DNA from: Neostapfia colusana
Taxonomy: Eukaryota > Streptophyta > Magnoliopsida > Poales > Poaceae
Reading direction: 5' to 3'
Assembly (NCBI GenBank): GCA_030760725.1
Contig: JASWHV010000010.1
Coordinates: forward strand, 33,175,760-33,239,759
Length of the DNA: 64,000 nt
In this document: in pieces, positions 62,101 through 64,000 of the stretch
How positions within the stretch are numbered: the stretch's first letter is position 1
Layout: every line of letters begins with the position of its first letter
Notes under the pieces: model-generated
Seen by the model: only the letters and a program-made list of their open reading frames with translations
The model's database searches: none
Told to the model about the DNA's origin: nothing
Position numbers and translations under genes: made by a program

Positions 62101-63715
62101 AAAGGATTACGAGATAGAGATCCATTATCATCCGGGCAAGGCAAACGTTGTGGCAGATGCGCTGAGCCGCAAGTCACACGTCAATAATCTGACCATCACA
62201 CCGTTGGAAGAGAGCGAACCACCACTACATGTGATTCCACATGGAGCTCTCTACAACCTAGCTTTGATCCCCACCATCCGTGAAGAGATAGCGCCAGCCC
62301 AGAAGAATGACAAGGGCATGTCACATTTGCGGAGACGTGTAGATAGTGGGGAATTAAAATGTTTCCGGAAGGACGGAGACGGCGTCCTATGGTTCAAGGA
62401 CCGAATCGTCGTACCCCGAAACCCGGAGTTACGGAAGAAAATCTTTGATGAGGCTCACTTATCAAAGTTTTCTATTCACCCCGGCAGCAACAAAATGTAT
62501 CAAGAACTCAGAAGAAGGTTTTGGTGGACACGGATGAAGCGAGAGACTGCCAAATACGTGTCCGAGTGTGATACATGTCGAAGGGTGAAGGCAGACCATA
62601 TGCGGAAACCGGGACTGCTGCAACCACTGGGCGTTCCTGCCTGGAAGTGGGAGGACGTGAGCATGGATTTCGTCGTCGGTTTACCCACCACCTTACAGAA
62701 ACATGATTCTGTGTGGGTGATCGTCGATCGGCTCACCAAAGTTGCCCATTTCATCCCGGTCAACACCAGCTACAACGCCAAGAAGTACGCTGAACTGTAC
62801 ATCTCACGGATTCTATGCTTATACGGCGTACCCCGTACCATCATATCGGACCGGGGCACTTTATTTGTGTCCCGTTTTTGGGAGCAGCTACACGCTGCCT
62901 TGGGGACGAAGCTGATCCGTAGTTCAGCCTACCACCCGCAGACGGATGGACAAACTGAGCGGGTAAATCAAATCCTAGAAGACATGCTACGAGCTTGCGC
63001 TATCGACCATGGCAAGAATTGGGATGATCACCTGCCGTTAGCCGAGTTCTCGTACAACAACGGGTACCAAGCTAGCATCAGGATGGCGCCCTACGAGGCG
63101 CTATACGGAAGAAAATGTCGCACACCATTGAACTGGTGTGAGTCTGGCGAGAGGGTTACCTTCGGGATTGACCTTGTCAACAACGCGGAAGAAAAGGTTC
63201 GACTGATTCAAGCGAATCTAAAAGCCGCTCAATCCCGTCAGAAACAGTATGCGGACCGGAGAAGGCGCCCATTACAATTCGAAGTTGGGGATCACGTATA
63301 CCTACGAGTGTCTCCAATGAAGGGCGTAAACAGATTTGGGGTGAGGGGAAAGTTAGCACCCCGCTTCATCGGTCCATTCCAGATTACCGAAAGATGTGGA
63401 TCGGTGGCATACCGGCTAAAATTACCAGAAGCACTTTCCGGTGTGCACGACGTCTTTCACATTTCCCAGCTGAGGAAGTGTCTCAAGCTATCAACTACCG
63501 TTCATCTGGAAGACATTGAAGAACTGCAACCGGATCTCACCTATCGGGAGGAACCGGTGCAGATTATTGATGAGAAGGCCCGAACCACACGCAACCGTAC
63601 GTTGTGGTTCTACAAGGTTTTATGGAGTAATCACTCCATGGACGAAGCGACATGGGAGAGCGAAGAATTCCTTCGCACTAACTACCCCGACTTTTTCACG
63701 TCGCATATCCGGTAA
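59159..63715 (+). CDS. gag-pol: gag-pol polyprotein of element D (1518 aa, intact)
   Basis: One open frame without a gag-pol frameshift. From the ATG at 59159 ([12 protein letters not shown], aligned with the start in C; an in-frame ATG ten codons upstream is less likely): Gag with CCHC knuckle [14 protein letters not shown] (residues 357-370); protease with D435-S-G in [12 protein letters not shown]; reverse transcriptase from about 560, active site FIDD with D748 and D749; RNase H around D895 ([15 protein letters not shown]); integrase zinc finger from H1107 with CDTC, catalytic D1170, D1231 and E1267 (D-D-35-E); C-terminal chromodomain ([20 protein letters not shown]) at about 1480-1515. 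All key residues are present. The chromodomain is thought to direct integration to heterochromatin. This copy could supply enzymes in trans to relatives such as C. Confidence 0.95.
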   Translation: MTRTRANPDVGGTSQGGETSQPPLEDSSGQQQQPQQQTPPPPLPTVTLADIVAAMAGSHQQHTELLQTLIANTSRPERHQDREERQQSSYSDFLATHPPVFSRADEPLDADNWLRALEMKFGLLQISEQRKTQFAVQQLQGSASALWANFCASQPTDRVMTWAEFRMAFRAYHIPPGLMKRKTQEFLHLQQGSRNALEYSRAFNDLALYASYHADTDEKRRDHFYQGLNPLLKDKLAMFNRGSLNDIIDAAIVQEDSGKELAAAEQKRSAPQSSGEGGGPSQKFRMVNRPPSGPRWQPPQRSMPFRGRPYSSPAFRPALPAPPQQQQQQRAMPRAFAPPQRMPGFRPPSTPPAAATCYKCGRPGHFASSCPERQGGGVAPQFPGRNQPRNPTNARRANPRPGTVHQLAIEDVPEGEPILAGMFQLHQHPAIVLFDSGAMHNFISQAFIAKHSLPILPTDSPYLICSPGGKISESVMVSKAPLCLAGRVYPTSLIILEGQKVDVILGMSWLTRHGAVLDTVLRVVHLNSEVHGSHLLFLDSPEIKLPSVYQATTIRLEDIPVVREFPDVFPDDLPGMPPDREVEFKIELAPGTMPISRRPYKMAPKELAELKTQLTDLLEKGFIRPSSSPWGCSALFVKKKDETLRLCVDYRPLNAVTIKNKYPLPRIDMLFDQLVEAKIFSKMDLRFGYHQIKIRAEDIPKTAFSTRYGLYEYLVMSFGLTNAPAHFMYLMNSVFMPELDKFVVVFIDDILVYSKSEEDHKKHLRIVLQRLRDHKLYAKFSKCEFWISQVPFLGHIISAEGIAVDPSKITQVLNWKSPRTVHEVRSFLGLAGHYRRFILNFSKIAKPMTELLKKATKYICSPACEAAFKALVKHLTSAPVLAQPDTTKPFDVYCDASGIGLGCVLMQDRRVVAYGSWQLRNHEQNYPTHDLELAAVVLALKMWRHYLLGNLIHLYTDHKSLKYIFTQKELNMRQRRWLELIKDYEIEIHYHPGKANVVADALSRKSHVNNLTITPLEESEPPLHVIPHGALYNLALIPTIREEIAPAQKNDKGMSHLRRRVDSGELKCFRKDGDGVLWFKDRIVVPRNPELRKKIFDEAHLSKFSIHPGSNKMYQELRRRFWWTRMKRETAKYVSECDTCRRVKADHMRKPGLLQPLGVPAWKWEDVSMDFVVGLPTTLQKHDSVWVIVDRLTKVAHFIPVNTSYNAKKYAELYISRILCLYGVPRTIISDRGTLFVSRFWEQLHAALGTKLIRSSAYHPQTDGQTERVNQILEDMLRACAIDHGKNWDDHLPLAEFSYNNGYQASIRMAPYEALYGRKCRTPLNWCESGERVTFGIDLVNNAEEKVRLIQANLKAAQSRQKQYADRRRRPLQFEVGDHVYLRVSPMKGVNRFGVRGKLAPRFIGPFQITERCGSVAYRLKLPEALSGVHDVFHISQLRKCLKLSTTVHLEDIEELQPDLTYREEPVQIIDEKARTTRNRTLWFYKVLWSNHSMDEATWESEEFLRTNYPDFFTSHIR

Positions 63716-63772
63716 TTTTTCCACCGTCCTCTCTCTTATTTTCACCTTATAATCTCGGGACGAGATTCTTTT

Positions 63773-63785
63773 AAGGGGGGAGGAA
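63773..63785 (+). other. Polypurine tract of element D
   Basis: AAGGGGGGAGGAA directly before the 3' LTR, nearly the same as in element C. Confidence 0.9.
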
Positions 63786-64000
63786 TGTAAGGGCCTCAGT
63801 TTTTAACAACCATTTGCAGTGTTCATCACCACACCACACACCTCATTTGAGCAAGAATGATGAACACAAATGAAGAGCAAGTAACAATTATCAACATGCT
63901 CATTAGAGAACAAACTCACACATTGCAAAAGTGGTATTTCCCACATGTGATATAGATGGGCTGGACATATGAAAACTCCTACACTTTGCTACGGATGTCC
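63786..64000 (+). repeat. 3' LTR of element D (start only)
   Basis: First 215 bases, TGTAAGGGCC onward. Against 52425-52639 I find a single difference (ACGG here, AAGG in the 5' LTR, near 63992). The remainder lies outside the window. Confidence 0.93.

Larger units (their letters stand above)
52425..64000 (+). mobile_element. Element D: Tekay-type chromovirus with orf0 and intact gag-pol
   Basis: 5' LTR 52425-56441, Met-tRNA primer site, 1.5-kb leader, orf0, gag-pol, polypurine tract, and the first 215 bases of the 3' LTR; the rest is outside the window. It is inserted into element E. In the 215 bases available the two LTRs differ at one position, and both ORFs are open, so the insertion is young. 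Expected full length is about 15.4 kb, with a second CATGT at the far end. Confidence 0.95.

Overview
The window is a solid block of nested LTR retrotransposons with no recognisable host gene, tRNA or rRNA gene. It looks like heterochromatin of a large monocot genome, most probably a grass. The basis is the pairing of two lineages common in grasses: Tat-type Ty3/gypsy elements (short GC-rich LTRs, dual RNase H, an antisense ORF near the 3' LTR) and Tekay/Del-type chromoviruses (about 4-kb LTRs, Met-tRNA primer site, C-terminal chromodomain). The species cannot be named from the sequence.

Layout. Family T (Tat-like, LTR about 1.1 kb, TGTCGGTACC...CACTTCGACA) makes up most of the left half and the frame of the right half. 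Element A (+, 1-6274) has a 5' LTR end, primer site, gag, a relic of the integrase C-terminus and an antisense ORF (aORF). Element F (-, 6275-13227) is a chimeric deletion derivative with a triplicated gag segment. Element J (+, 13228-16409) is a pol fragment with two RNase H domains and a gutted integrase, interrupted by a solo LTR (14897-16023). Elements G, M, K and E (all -) follow, each inserted into the previous one. Only their left (3') portions lie in the window.

Element E is the scaffold of the right half and has received three insertions. Element C (27788-42115, Tekay-like, 3.96-kb LTRs, TSD GGCCT) splits its aORF. Element B (44441-51860, complete family T copy without pol, TSD CGCAC) and element D (52425 to beyond the right edge, Tekay-like) lie further right. 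D carries a 314-aa extra ORF (orf0) followed by an uninterrupted 1518-aa gag-pol, and the visible part of its 3' LTR is almost identical to its 5' LTR, so it is the youngest and possibly competent element. A 4.02-kb solo LTR of the D family lies inverted at 18909-22929 (TSD ATCCG).

How the parts may work together. Family T copies A, B and E keep gag and the aORF but have lost protease, reverse transcriptase and integrase, so they would depend on enzymes in trans. J and the G integrase tail are relics of autonomous relatives. The most striking new signal is inside the Tekay-type LTRs: two families share what looks like a three-exon mini-gene encoding an acidic peptide of about 64-65 aa, with its own TATA box upstream and AATAAA signals downstream, conserved exon phase and synonymous changes between families. 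All of this was read by eye; no alignment or database search was run.
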